DNA of 64,000 bases from Nemania diffusa (lineage: Eukaryota; Ascomycota; Sordariomycetes; Xylariales; Xylariaceae), in the NCBI GenBank assembly GCA_038501195.1, contig JBBPUQ010000013.1, positions 143,235 through 207,234 on the forward strand, read 5' to 3'. This document shows positions 47,191 to 58,266 of the stretch, one piece after another. The notes beneath the pieces are model-generated. The model did not search any database. It had not been told where the DNA came from and saw only the letters and a program-made list of their open reading frames with translations. Numbering within the stretch: the stretch's first letter is position 1; each line of letters starts with the position of its first letter. Both the position numbers and the translations under genes were made by a program.

Positions 47191-47865
47191 AAGGGAAACA
47201 GCCCAGAACAAGAGTTAAGGTTCCGAAATTATTGTTAAGTGAAATTAAGAAAGTCTTTATTCAAGTCGACAAGGAGATGGGCTTAGAAGCAGCCATAATT
47301 CAAAGACCTCGTAACAGAGCGCTTGTTTATTTTTAAAGGCGTCGAAAATTTAACGGATCTAAACAATGTACCGAAACCTTGTCCATAATTGATAATAAAT
47401 ATATTATTGTCTTTTACAGGGGTAGCAGAACATTGAGTAAACCTGCTTCATTCTATTATTTTATAATAAATGTGTAGTGATATAGTATCGCTAACAGCAA
47501 ACTCAAGAGATAATGGTGACATGAGTAACAAAAAAGAAGTTGTAAGTGGTAATTTGTAAATTACCCGGTTTCTTTCTTTAATGAGGAAGAAGTCTGACTC
47601 AAGTCCAACTCTCGCCTAAAGCTTATGGCTAAGTAAAGTAACGGCCTCTAAGTTTACAATCCCAAAGGTTGAAACGATGAGAAAATCTTATTACTTAAAG
47701 GACAACATTTATAAAGTGAAAAGTGTGCTGGAAAAAATAAGTAATATATTAATATTTTACAATAAACTAAAAAGATGAGTTTAATATTGATGAAAATAAC
47801 CGTACCTAGAATCTGTGACAAGTAAGCTAGTGTAGAATACGAAGGCGTAAATGAGCTAACAATCA
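47191..47865 (+). rRNA. rnl: Large-subunit rRNA, exon 3
   Basis: AAAAGGGAAACAGCCCAGAA, GGAGATGGGCTTAGAAGCAG, CAATGTACCGAAACC, AAAATAACCGTACC and GAATACGAAGGCGTAAATGA. Corresponds to E. coli 23S from about 1010 to 1765. The middle part is shortened, as usual for mitochondrial rRNA. Confidence 0.88.
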
Positions 47866-49798
47866 TAATTAAGGGGTTAGGCTCCCTATTTTGTGATAAA
47901 GAATCAAACTCCGGGGACACCCTAAAGCTGCTGATACTAAACTTAATACGAAAGTATTAAAGTGGACCAACTAATTACTGGTGTATAGTAAGAACTCAGT
48001 AGATTCTAGCAATAGGAATGGGTTATCGCGGATCTAAGTCAGTATTATGTGAAATAAATACTGTAAAAGAGCAACGAGTAGATGGTTCTTCAGAAGATTA
48101 AGTAAAATTTGTTTTATTGTATTCTTTTGTAAGGTGTACTCTAGCCCCCAAGGAAACTTGGTATTTGGATAAATATTTAATAACGATAGATTAATTTATA
48201 ATTATATGTGCGCCTATTCTGTTAGAGCGAAGCGACAGTTCTTTTTAGCAGTTCCAGTTTTTAGCAAATACACTACCACTTTCCTAGCAAAGGTTATTAG
48301 ATTAGCAATCTGTCAAGCCAGGTGGTTTAGGTTTAAGGGCTAGCACCCCTTCTATCTATAACTCTAGTTGATATATACTTGCGTAAGATAAAGTATGGGA
48401 GTCTCAAAGTTTAACTCAACTTTAAAGGATATGATATTAGAGGATTATTTGGTATTGGACGGGGCCCAAATGACGAGGATTTGGTAACTCGCGGATGGTG
48501 GATGGTGTAGGCCACCACGCTGAAAATTCGTCTTGGCATTAGGAGGTCCTATAGTTTGTATATCGACTTTCATCTGAAATGATTCGATAATCTTTAGTAA
48601 GTAGGGTCTGAAAATCCCATCTTTTAAAAACTAGATCCGAAAAGATTCAAAGAGCTAGCGCTAAAATTGTATGACTATAGAGTTACCACACCGGTGGACA
48701 GTAGGTATCAATGTAAAATCTAATGGAGTTACCCCTTATCGTGACTCCCACTTTAGTGACTTAAATTATAAAATTAAAAGCTTCAAATATATTTACATTA
48801 AATAATAATAACAACTCAATTTACGCTTGCGCAGAGAATAAGGATCTTAATCCTAACTACGTATCAGGATTTATTGACGCAGAAGGATGTTTCCATGTTT
48901 CTATCGTTAAAAATCTTACTCTTAGCTTAGGTGCAAGTGTAAGAGCAGTTTTTCAAATTTCTCTTCATAGAAAAGACGAAGTTCTACTAAAAAAAATCCA
49001 ATATTTCTTTGGTGTAGGTAGAGTAACCGAACGTAGTGACGGTGCAGTTGTTTATGAAGTTTCTTCTCTTAATGATTTACAGATTATTTTAAAACATCTT
49101 GAAGCTTATCCTTTAATTACAGACAAATGAGCAGACCTTCAGTTATTTAAAGAAGTTGTAGAGTTAATGGTTAATAAAGAACATTTAATTATGGAGGGAT
49201 TAGTTAAAATTGCTAATATTAAAGCTTCCATGAATTTTGGAACTATTTCTGAAACAGTTAGATCCTTGTTACCAAAAATGCCTGAACCGGTCAAAAGACC
49301 TGTAGTAACAAATATAAGAATATATAACCCTAACTGAGTGGTAGGTTATATAGAGGGTGAAGGAATGTTCTTTGTAAATATATACAAAAAAAAAGATACT
49401 GTATTGGGTGAAGGAGTAAAATTAGTATTTAAAATTACACAAGATAGAAAAAATCTTGCATTATTAGAAAGCTTTACAAATGTATTCACAGCAGGTAAAG
49501 TTTACAAACAATCTCCTACCGTAAAAGTTATGGATTTTTTGATTACAGGGCTTGCTGATATTACAAATTATGTTATACCTTTTTTCCAAGCACATCCTTT
49601 AGAAGGGGCAAAGAAAAAGGATTTCAAGGATTTTATGAAGGTAGCTGAACTAATGAAAGCTAAAGCTCATCTTAATAAAGATGGTTTAGAAGAAATTCGT
49701 TTAATAAAACAAGGAATGAACTCAAATCGTTATTAAATTTATCCAAATTTAGGTAGCCACATTAGCCTAGTCCTTGATTATACTAAGGATAAAATTTG
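47866..49798 (+). mobile_element. rnl intron 3: group I with LAGLIDADG gene and an unexplained GC-richer insert
   Basis: Core at about 47905-48150: CAAACTCCGGGGACACCC, ATCGCGGATCTAAGTCA, AAGAGCAACGAGTAGATGG, AAGGTGTACTCT, the same type as the rns introns. Between the core and the protein gene, 48240-48760 is GC-richer and pairing-rich with no frame. The 3' edge is G before TGGAGCGAAAGGAACTCGGC. Confidence 0.8.
48765..49736 (+). CDS. LAGLIDADG endonuclease of rnl intron 3, intact
   Basis: Motif 1 is YVSGFIDAEGCFHV (about 48861-48900) and motif 2 is WVVGYIEGEGMFFV (about 49337-49378). A complete spacer between, and the end LIKQGMNSNRY with TAA 49734-49736. The frame opens after a TAA at 48762 and has no ATG before motif 1. 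No lesions. Confidence 0.86.
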
Positions 49799-50064
49799 TG
49801 GAGCGAAAGGAACTCGGCAAACTAACTACCGTAACTTAGGGATAAGGAGGGCTCAGTTGTCCCGAAATTTTCGGGTAAGGACGAAGAAGCATAAAATAAT
49901 GTTGTACGACTGTTTAATTAAAACAAAGCACTTTGCATAAAGACTTAAAGTCTAAGTATAGAGTGTGATTTCTGCCCGGTGCCGGCTGGCTAACGAAAAT
50001 AACTAACTTTAAAATGTTCGGTACTGTAGGAACCCCCGGTTAATGGCGGCCTTATCTTGAGGGT
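49799..50064 (+). rRNA. rnl: Large-subunit rRNA, exon 4
   Basis: GAGCGAAAGGAACTCGGCAA, TCTGCCCGGTGCCGG (E. coli GCCTGCCCGGTGCCGG), and GTTAATGGCGGCCTTATCTTG (E. coli GTAAACGGCGGCCGTAACTA). It ends in GGGT at about E. coli 1931. Confidence 0.9.
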
Positions 50065-50555
50065 TGGCTTTGTAGGCCCTCGTAAAATTTAGCTATTTGC
50101 TGGAACAATATTTTAATTTATTGCATATTTACTAACAGGTTGTAAACTTGTTTAGGTTTAAGGTTAAAATGATATTTAAATTACTAATATTTTTCTTTGA
50201 GGTTTTATATACCTTGCGCCTTGCGGCATTTTTTTATATATAAAAAAATTAAAAAAGATGTATTTGTAGCCCGCGTAAATTACTCGTGGTTTATATTTAG
50301 CTTTTTGTTTTTTATCTAGTTTTGAGATAGTTGCCTTAAATAAAAGATTATACATACGTAGTAAAAAATACAAATCTGAAAATATTTGGGTTGTATTTTT
50401 GGCATTTTTATAAAGTATAAATGTCGAGTACATAATTTTTATGTGCTGTAATCAAGTCTATAATTTTTAATAGATTTATCGTGCAATTGTTTGCAAAGAT
50501 GTGATTTAAGTTTAATCATTAAGGTAAGTTTTATTTTTAATTTAATATTATAAAC

Positions 50556-51104
50556 ATGCAAGATAATTTTAATATCAATCAGCAGGAAAGAATAAATAAG
50601 TTAGTTCAGGATGAGAACTACAAATTTTGATTAGGTGGTTTTATAGAAGGAGAAGGGGCTTTAGTTATTTCTATAGTGAAAGATACCAGACTTAAAAATG
50701 GTATTTCATTAAAACCAGAGTTTAATGTTGTTCAACATGAAAACGGTATAGATATACTTCATAGTTTTAGACTAATTTTTAATAATAAAGGTAACGTATT
50801 AAAAAAATCTGGTTCAGATAAAGTATGAGTGTACTCAATAAAAGGTACTCAAAATATAATAGATTTGGTTATACCTTTTTTTAAAAAATACGTTGTTGTT
50901 TTCTCTAGTAAATATAAATCAGAGGTTTTTAATAATTTTTGTCAGATTTTAAATCAATTATATCGAAATCATAATACAGTTTTATCTAAAGAAAGACTGA
51001 TAGAATTAGTAAAATTGGTTTATTTAATTAATCCGGAAGGAAAAGGTAAACAAAGAAAAAGAACATTAGAAGAAACTTTAAATATTATAAATTCTTCAAC
51101 CTAA
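50556..51104 (+). CDS. Single-motif LAGLIDADG endonuclease of rnl intron 4, intact (182 aa)
   Basis: One LAGLIDADG motif, FWLGGFIEGEGALVI (about residues 24-38), then LKPEFNVVQHENGIDILHSF, IFNNKGNVLKKSGSDKVWVY and IIDLVIPFFKKYVVVF, LYRNHNTVLSKERLIELVKL. Proteins with one motif act as homodimers. This is the only such gene in the window. ATG 50556, TAA 51102-51104. Confidence 0.85.
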
Positions 51105-51294
51105 TAAACTTTTCGTACTTCTCATAATTTAACCACTTAAACATAAAATGATAATAAACCTTTATGGTTTATTTAAACTTATTCATAATCTTCAGAGGCC
51201 ATACGCTAAACGATCTATCTATTTGTTAATTCTGTTAAATACAAAATATAACAGGGCAATCTTCTTTGATACTTTTTCATATCTTTTTATGTTA

Positions 51295-51393
51295 GTTCCG
51301 CAAAATTAATTAATATATTAATTAATTTTGCAGGCGGCTGGAACCTGAGGGACCCGCGGCAGCTTTGCTGCCGCAGCAGCACCCCCACTGGAG
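51295..51393. repeat. GC-rich double-hairpin repeat, copy 4, inverted
   Basis: Reverse-orientation copy of the 7202 repeat: AT palindrome, GCAGGCGGCTGGAACC, GGGACCCGCGGCAGC, CACCCCCACTGGAG. It lies inside a group I intron, so the repeat is mobile and can land in either direction. Confidence 0.8.
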
Positions 51394-51537
51394 AAAATAA
51401 AGTAGAGCAAATAGAAATTATTCTTTCGCCTATTTGAATTTAATTCAAATAAGGATAATTTACTTAAAGTAAGAGGCCTTAAGTTATAGATTGATGATAT
51501 GGTCCTTTATTATAAGATTAACCACCTTGTAATAAAG

Positions 51538-51653
51538 CCTAAGGTAGCGGAATACCTTGACTGTTAAATGCAGTCTTTGCATGAATGATGTAACGATACA
51601 ACAGCTGTCTCTATGATTGACTCAGTGAAATTGGCATAGCAGTGTTTATGTGT
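51538..51653 (+). rRNA. rnl: Large-subunit rRNA, exon 5
   Basis: CCTAAGGTAGCGGAATACCTTG, GACTGTTAAATGCAG, GCATGAATGATGTAACG and GACTCAGTGAAATTGGCATAGCAGT: E. coli 1932 to about 2040. Confidence 0.92.
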
Positions 51654-54014
51654 GATTATAAATTTATAATCTCGCTGCGTAAGTGAAAATCTTACTCTGT
51701 AAACTTACTTTTATATGGATCTTTTTATAATCTCCATAAACCAGACTTCATAAAACTTTTATGAGGCTTAATTATTAAAACTAAGCGTCCCAACATAGCG
51801 TAAATCTAAAGAGGGATGCTTATAAAATTAAAAACTAGTATTCACTAGTATAAAAGTGAAGCTAATTATAGTAACACTTTTATTTTAACAGATTTACATT
51901 AAAGGAGAGTTGTAGCGTAAAGCTTGGAAGTTATACTATAGCAGTCCACTCCTATGAAAGAGTGAACGTACTAATAAAAAAAATTCTATTTTTTTTTATA
52001 AGTCTGCGTCCTTGGACAAAAGAAATAGACAAGAAGTCCGAAGCTGATATATTAAACTTCGAAAATTAATGGAAAAATAGATATTTGCAGAGGGCGTTAC
52101 GGAATCTGCATTTATACTTCGCCGTAGAGAGTAATAGACTACCATTATTAATAGATTCTATAAGTTATCACTAGTAAGATAGCGAGGCCTCAACTGGTAG
52201 TAAAATCCTGGCCCGCAAGGAGGAAAGGAAGTTAACCTAAGTGTGCAAGTATAGAAGGATCTTAGTTTAAATCTGTTAGGTAAAAGAGGTTTATAGTTAA
52301 GCCGGATTAGTCAATCTTTAACTAAGGATGGCTAACCTAAGGTTGTCGAACCCGACCTAAAACCCGGCCGAGTGGTACTAGCTCGTAAGAAGTAGCGCCT
52401 ATTTATAAATATAAAATAATGATGATGAAGATAAAAAATAAAAACAATTTAATTGACCTTACCCAGAATATGTCGGATTTTCATTTATGGTTTGTAGGAT
52501 TTTCTGATGCAGAGTCCAATTTTAGTATAGTTCCTAAGCAAGATATTAATGGAAATGTTAATAGATTTACTTTTGTGTTCGGTATTGGTCTACATATAGA
52601 TGATGTGGAAGCTTTAGAATATATTCAATCTAAATTAAATATTGGAATTGTTAGAATCTATAAAGACGAATGTAAATTTATTGTTACTAAAAGAGAAGAT
52701 ATAAGTAAATTGATATCTCTTTTTGACTCATACAATCTTAACACTAGTAAATATTTAGATTACCTTGACTTTAAAAAGGCTTTTATATCTATAACGATAG
52801 AGAAGGATTTTTAACTGAGGAATTAAAAAATAAAGTGCTAGAGTTAAAAGATGGTATGAACACAAAGCGTCTAAATTTTCATATGCCTAATGATCATAAA
52901 ATTGTTATAACTAAAAGTTGATTATTAGGACTTATTGAAGGTGAAGGATCATTCCAATTATGAAGAAATGATCTTGTATCTGCATTTAGTTTAGTATTAA
53001 CAGAAAAACAATTACCTGTTTTGGAAAAAATAAAAGAATTTTTAGTAAATAACTCAGGATTTGATAAATATTCTAAGGCTAAATTAGATTCCTCGTCAGC
53101 TATTTCGATAAACCATCAAAAAGCCAGAAAAAATAGTAAAGGTAGTGTATTGCTTAACATTAAAAATATACATGTTCTAAATAACTATTTAGTCCCGTAT
53201 TTAGATGATATGCAATTTATTACTAAAAAAGGTAAAGACTTTAAGGATTTTAAATTGATATGTAAAGTACTTTATACAGGTGCTCATAAGATCGATGATA
53301 TTAAAACCTTAATTTTAAAATTATCTTTAACTATGAATAATTATAGACTGTCTACTAACTCTGAAAAGGTAGAGTTATTAAGTAGCTTAGAAAGAGATAC
53401 CTTAGCTAATGCGTCTCCTTGTGTAGCTCATCTTAGTGATGGTAGACAAAGAGATTTAGTTACAGGGAAAATTATCCATCAACATTCGAGTAGTATTTAT
53501 GAAGTAATTAAGTCAAACAATGAAGTAGTTTTAAAGGTAACTTTATTTGAAGCTGCAGATATTGTAGATGTAAATATTAAAACTTTAAGTAAACTACTAG
53601 ATAAGTCCGAGGATGGATCCGCGGAGATTAAAGGAAATATTGTAAAAAGAATAGCTGTGTTTTATGATACAGCCGATAAAAAGTAAAATGGAACTGAGGG
53701 AAGGTTACAACCGTACAGTTCTATAATTTACAGAAAAATTAGGTGAAAACGGTCAACGGTATCCTAACCATAGACCGTCGGCAGTTGTAAATGTCGCTAC
53801 AGACTGGTTCACCAGGGTTAGGCTGAAATGTCTGTCCAAATGTACAGTCGGATTTTGTAACGAAATTAAATTCGTAAGAGGGAAGGATCTTCTATAACCC
53901 CTTTTTTTAAGTGTTAGCATCGGGGCATAGTTCGTACGCACGCACAAAAAGGGTATGAATAGCCATGACACAGTGGTAGGATAACCTCTAGTTAATCAGA
54001 ATTGGCAGATACTG
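51654..54014 (+). mobile_element. rnl intron 5: group I, just upstream of the mL2059 site
   Basis: Core at about 53700-53870: AGACCGTCGGCAGTTGTAAA, TCGCTACAGACTGGTTCACC, TGTACAGTCGG, nearly identical to nad6 intron 2. The 765-nt 5' part (51654-52418) has hairpins but no gene. Intron-final G at 54014, 21 nt before the next intron. Confidence 0.8.
52419..53686 (+). pseudogene. LAGLIDADG-NUMOD1 endonuclease of rnl intron 5, one frameshift
   Basis: Motif 1 is WFVGFSDAESNFSI (about 52489-52530) and motif 2 is WLLGLIEGEGSFQL (about 52919-52960). One base is missing near 52785 (YLDFKKAF, then YLYNDREGF in another frame). The rest is whole, including STKAKLDSS-type insert, KKGKDFKDFKLICK, SLTMNNYRLS and a NUMOD1-like end. 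Sister of the nad6 intron-2 protein: the two share core type and protein type. Confidence 0.84.
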
Positions 54015-54035
54015 CTTACCTCTAGATAGACGAGA
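54015..54035 (+). rRNA. rnl: Large-subunit rRNA, exon 6 (21 nt)
   Basis: CTTACCTCTAGATAGACGAGA aligns with E. coli GUACCCGCGGCAAGACGGAA, ending between A2059 and A2060. It lies between a group I intron ending in G and a group II intron starting GTGCG. Confidence 0.78.
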
Positions 54036-56082
54036 GTGCGACTAGCAAGTATAATATAACAATGTGGTGAGATTCCACCAGATAACCCATCATTTGAGCT
54101 CAAGCGGTATGCAATGAAAGTAATTTTATTGTGTAAAGCCCGCCTAATTGGTTTAACCAGCCTGGCTAACGAGTGTAGTTTTTTAATTTATAATATAAAA
54201 CTAAATCTCTAGGTAGGTGAGCTAATATTACTACGGATAATTAAGTTGAATCCATGACTGAAGCGTAAGAGGTTTAATAGATATAATATATTGAAAAAAG
54301 TATGATAATTAATTTTAGTATCTATTAAAAGTTGATTGTATAAACAAGTTTTCGTTTGTTTATTAATGGGTCTTTTATCAACATACGTATAGTGGAATCC
54401 TAAGGTAATAATAAATTAGTGTTATATTATAAACTAGGTAAGCCCAATGATGGCCTTTATAAGGAAGTACTATCGTGAGATTGTATATACATCAGTGGGT
54501 AAAGGAGGTTCTAAAAAGCGAATGTCTTATTGTAATGATAAGAATAAGTATATAACTAATTCGAAAGAATGCTGACTTAGAACTGGTGTTTATTAATAGT
54601 ATAAAAACCATTTTTATTAATATTATGTTATAATAAGAATTTAAACGAGTTAAATTTTAGGTAGTATTTCTAATTAGGTATTAGGGTTTGGTTAGTTAAG
54701 GTTTGGTTAGTCCTTTCTCTCTTAAAGATTCGGCGCACCCTGCTCGCGCAGGGTGTGACGAATCGTCGCCCTGCTGCTTCGCATGCGGGGCGCCGATTCT
54801 AGATTTTAGGTTGTAAAGATTTATAATTATAAAAATTTAAAACTAAGTTACAACTTTTTTCTTGTAAAGAGTAAGTACCCGTAGGCCTACAAGGCAAACT
54901 AAAGTGATGTTAGTCGGGTCATAGAAAGGCTAGCACCCTAACTCTATGATAGAGCTGAAAATATGAGTTAAAGCTTAGTTAACTTGAATTAAAAAAAGTA
55001 CAAAGAAGCTACTCAAAATTTATTTAACAATAACATCACACTTAAACCTTGATGAGTCTCAGGTATTGCAGACTCTGAAGGTAATTTTAGTATTAATTAT
55101 AATACTAAAAGTAAAAAAATTTCATTTGCATTCAAAGTAACTCAAAATAAAGAATCTTTAGCGATTCTAAATTACCTAAAAGAATATTTTAAAATAGGTA
55201 ATATAAATATAGATAATAATAATACAAATGGTTATAAGTACATAGTAGGTAATAAAGAAGATTTAATTAATGTAATTTTCCCTCATTTTGACAACTATCC
55301 TTTACAAGGTTCAAAATATTTAGATTATTTAGATTTTAAAAGAAGTGTTTTACTATTAAATGATTCTTCTAATAATATAGATAGAGTGTTATCTATAAAA
55401 AGTAATATGAATAAAAGTAGATCTTATGAAGAACGTTGAAATTATTTAAAGAATAAAGAATTTAATCTAACTCCTGAATGAATCCAAGCGTTTATAGACG
55501 GAGAAGGTACTTTTCAATGTAGAATAGCAGAAGCTATAAGTAGAGGTAATACTTATATTGCTGTTAACCCTACTTTAGAAATAGCCCAAAAGAGTCATGA
55601 TGTTTTGGTTTTAAATGCTATTATAAAGTATTTAAATATAGGTTATCTTAAACCAAAATACGATATACTTTCTTTAAAAGAATGTAAAAATTCACGTGTT
55701 GTAAGTAGAGCTGTATTTAATCAGTTTGATCTTATTATTAATTTTGTGGATAAATATCCTATGCTTACTCGTAAGCAATTAGATTATATAGATTGAAAAG
55801 AAATAATAGCACTAAAAAAACAAAATGCTCATTATACTGAGGAGGGTAAAGAAACTATGCTTAAATTAAAATTAGGTATGAATAGAGGTAGACTCTTAAA
55901 TTCTAATTCTTTTAGTAGTTCAGATAAACTTCAATTAATAAAATCTATAGATAATAATTAATCTTTTTTTTTTCTTACATTAATTTATACTATTTTAATA
56001 AATGCTTGAGCCGTATGCGATGAAAGTCGCACGTACGGTTCTTAGAGGGGGAAAGTTCAGTAATGAACCTACCTATCTCAAC
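54036..56082 (+). mobile_element. rnl intron 6: group II with LAGLIDADG gene, site equivalent to mL2059
   Basis: Starts GTGCGAC. Domain V at about 56008-56042 (GAGCCGTATGCGATG...CGTACGGTTC), domain VI, 3' end CTATCTCAAC. Domain V and the 3' end match the rns intron (1-1313) except for a few bases. A GC-rich hairpin cluster (about 54730-54800, GGCGCACCCTGCTCGCGCAG) is inserted upstream of the gene. The exon resumes AGACCCTATGCAGCTTTACT. Confidence 0.88.
54993..55961 (+). CDS. LAGLIDADG endonuclease of group II intron mL2059, intact
   Basis: Motif 1 is WWVSGIADSEGNFSI (about 55050-55090) and motif 2 is WIQAFIDGEGTFQC (about 55479-55520). Ends MNRGRLLNSNSFSSSDKLQL with TAA 55959-55961. The frame opens at 54993 without an ATG. 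A 37-bp piece of this gene (55401-55437) is repeated exactly at 33876-33912. Confidence 0.86.
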
Positions 56083-56282
56083 AGACCCTATGCAGCTTTA
56101 CTGTTACTAATTACTAGGCATGGTTGGGGACAAATTTTAGTAAATAAGGTAATTGATAAGATAGAAATGTAATACCTTTATTTGGGGATCGTATTGTATG
56201 GATTAATTAATCCTCCCCTTTTTTTTTGTAACAAAAAAAGGTAAGGTAACCTTAGAAAGGAAAAATTGCTGGGAGACAGTTT
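56083..56282 (+). rRNA. rnl: Large-subunit rRNA, exon 7
   Basis: AGACCCTATGCAGCTTTACT (E. coli AGACCCCGUGAACCUUUACU), variable region, then GCTGGGAGACAGTTT (E. coli GTCTGGTGGGTAGTTT). 3' edge at about E. coli 2250. Confidence 0.88.
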
Positions 56283-58266
56283 AGATAATTTAAGCTGCGT
56301 TGGTTAAAGTCCAACTCTAATGTGTTAGTATGTTGACTAACTTATTCTATACTTTTTTAATTTAATTTCGATTATATATTTAATCTAGATACTCGTTATA
56401 GTTCCAAATCTTAAAAAAAAACAAAAAATGTTTATGAGTTACATGTCATCTTTGAATTTAAAATTGCAGTTAAAATGTAGGTTAGAAGAGGAAACTAATG
56501 CTTTTTATCAATGATTGGTTGGATTTATAGAAGCAGAAGGTTGTTTCAAAATAAAACCTAAATATCGTAACAAACTAACAGTTGTACATAGTTTTTATTT
56601 TGAATTTGAAATTCATTTACACGTTGATGATATAAATGTTTTAAATTACATTTGTGAAACTTTAGGTTTAGGTAAAATTTATGTAAGAAGTAATTCTTGT
56701 AGTTGAATAATTGGTGATGAGAAAGGCCTTCGTGTTTTCCTAGATATATTAGATCGTTATCCTATGAACGGTATTAAACTTTTAGATTATAAAGACTTTA
56801 AAGAAGCTTTCTTTCTTTACTTTGATCGTATTGGTTCATTAAATGAAGATCTAATAAGTAAAATACTTAATCTCAAGGAAGGTATGAATAAAGGTCGTAC
56901 TGATTTTAACATGGCTGAGAATCACCAAATAAAAATAACAAATTATTGATTATTAGGTCTTATCGAAGGTGAAGGAACATTTAGTATAACTAGAGAAATA
57001 TTAAGGCCAAACTTTCAACTGTTGTTAACTGCTGCTCAAAGACCTTTGTTAGAAGAGATAAAAAACTACCTCATTAATAATTTAGGTTTTGATAGATTTT
57101 CGCTATGAAAATTGAATAATTCATCCGTTATAGGTATTTACGAGATGAAGCCTAAAGGTGATTCTAAACCGACTGTGTGTTTAGAAATTAGAAATATAAA
57201 TGTGTTGCATAATTATTTTATTCCTTTCTTAACTAATATGTCTTTTTTAACTAAAAAAAGGTTAGATTTCGCAGACTTTACTTATTTGTAAAGCATTGTA
57301 TGCAGGAGCACATAAAAATAGTAATATAAAAGAATTAATTCAAAAACTTTCATTAGGTATGAATGATTTTAGATTATCAACCAATAAAGAGGCTTCAACA
57401 ATTAATAATACTTTGACACCTGAAGAGCTTGCTTTATTAGAAGAAGTTGGAGCGCCCCTTCAGGAAGATTCATCTAACTTATATTCGGATAAAGTAGAAG
57501 AAAACTCTAAAGATTTATCTGCTAATCTTAATAATAATGTAGTGTACCTTATAATAATGCCAGATAAGAAAGAACTTATCGTGGCAAGTTTAAAAGAAGC
57601 TTCATACGTAATAGGGTTACATTCTAGTACTTTAAGTAAACTTCTTGAGTCATATTTTGCAGAATCTTCAGGAATAAAAGTTCAAAACTATTTAATTAGA
57701 AGAATAAAAATCTTCAACACCAAATATAGCGGTTAAATTGTATAGTGATCTCTTCTTTCGGAGCAAGTTTCACAATAGTTGGTTGTATCTAGGGCCCTAC
57801 TTAGTATAAGTAGGAGGGAGGCGCATATTAATAAAATTTAATAAAAGTATAGTATATAGGTTAAGAATCCCTCCGAAGGCGTGTTAAAAATCTAATATAA
57901 TAATAGGGTAGTTTTGTATGTAAACTACTTACATTCTTTTTAGGTTACACACTGACATTTCGGAATACTAAATTAAGAGAATTAGACAAAGTTACAACTG
58001 AATAATTCTTTATGCATGTTAGAATTAGGTGAAAACGGTTAAAGAATAATACCATATTCAAGACCGTCGGTGGTTTTAAATATCGCTACAGACTGGTTCA
58101 CCTACGTAGAGCTGAAATGCTCGCGAATGTACAGTCGGGCACTATAATAAGAATTATAACTTTTTATAGGGAGGATGGTATAATTAATTAGTAAGGATAA
58201 TAACCACTTAAATTAATTACCTTTTTGCAATAAAAGGGATAATGTACTCTCAGTTAATTAGTGTTG
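56283..58266 (+). mobile_element. rnl intron 7: group I near E. coli position 2250
   Basis: Core at about 57960-58150: GTGAAAACGGTTAAAG, AGACCGTCGGTGGTTTTAAA, TCGCTACAGACTGGTTCACC, TGTACAGTCGG; its region CCTACGTAGAGCTGAAATGC is shared with cox3 intron 5. Boundaries are within a few bases. The exon resumes at ATGCGGGGCAC...AAGAGTAA. Confidence 0.82.
56430..57736 (+). pseudogene. LAGLIDADG-NUMOD1 endonuclease of rnl intron 7, one frameshift
   Basis: Motif 1 is WLVGFIEAEGCFKI (about 56514-56555) and motif 2 is WLLGLIEGEGTFSI (about 56947-56985). A one-base shift near 57275 falls in KKRLDFADF, before LICKALYAGAHK. The C-terminus has VASLKEASYVIGLHSSTLSK, a NUMOD1-like unit, to TAA 57734-57736. 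Fourth member of the family with the nad6 intron-2 protein. Confidence 0.84.

Larger units (their letters stand above)
50065..51537 (+). mobile_element. rnl intron 4: group I, site equivalent to mL1931
   Basis: Core parts: AAAATTTAGCTATTTGCTGG at the 5' side, ATCTTCAGAGGCCATACGC and GATTGATGATATGGTCC at the 3' side. The endonuclease gene lies in the loop between them. It ends G 51537 before CCTAAGGTAGCGG. An inverted copy of the GC repeat is inserted in the 3' part (51295-51393). No gene in 50066-50555. Confidence 0.84.
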
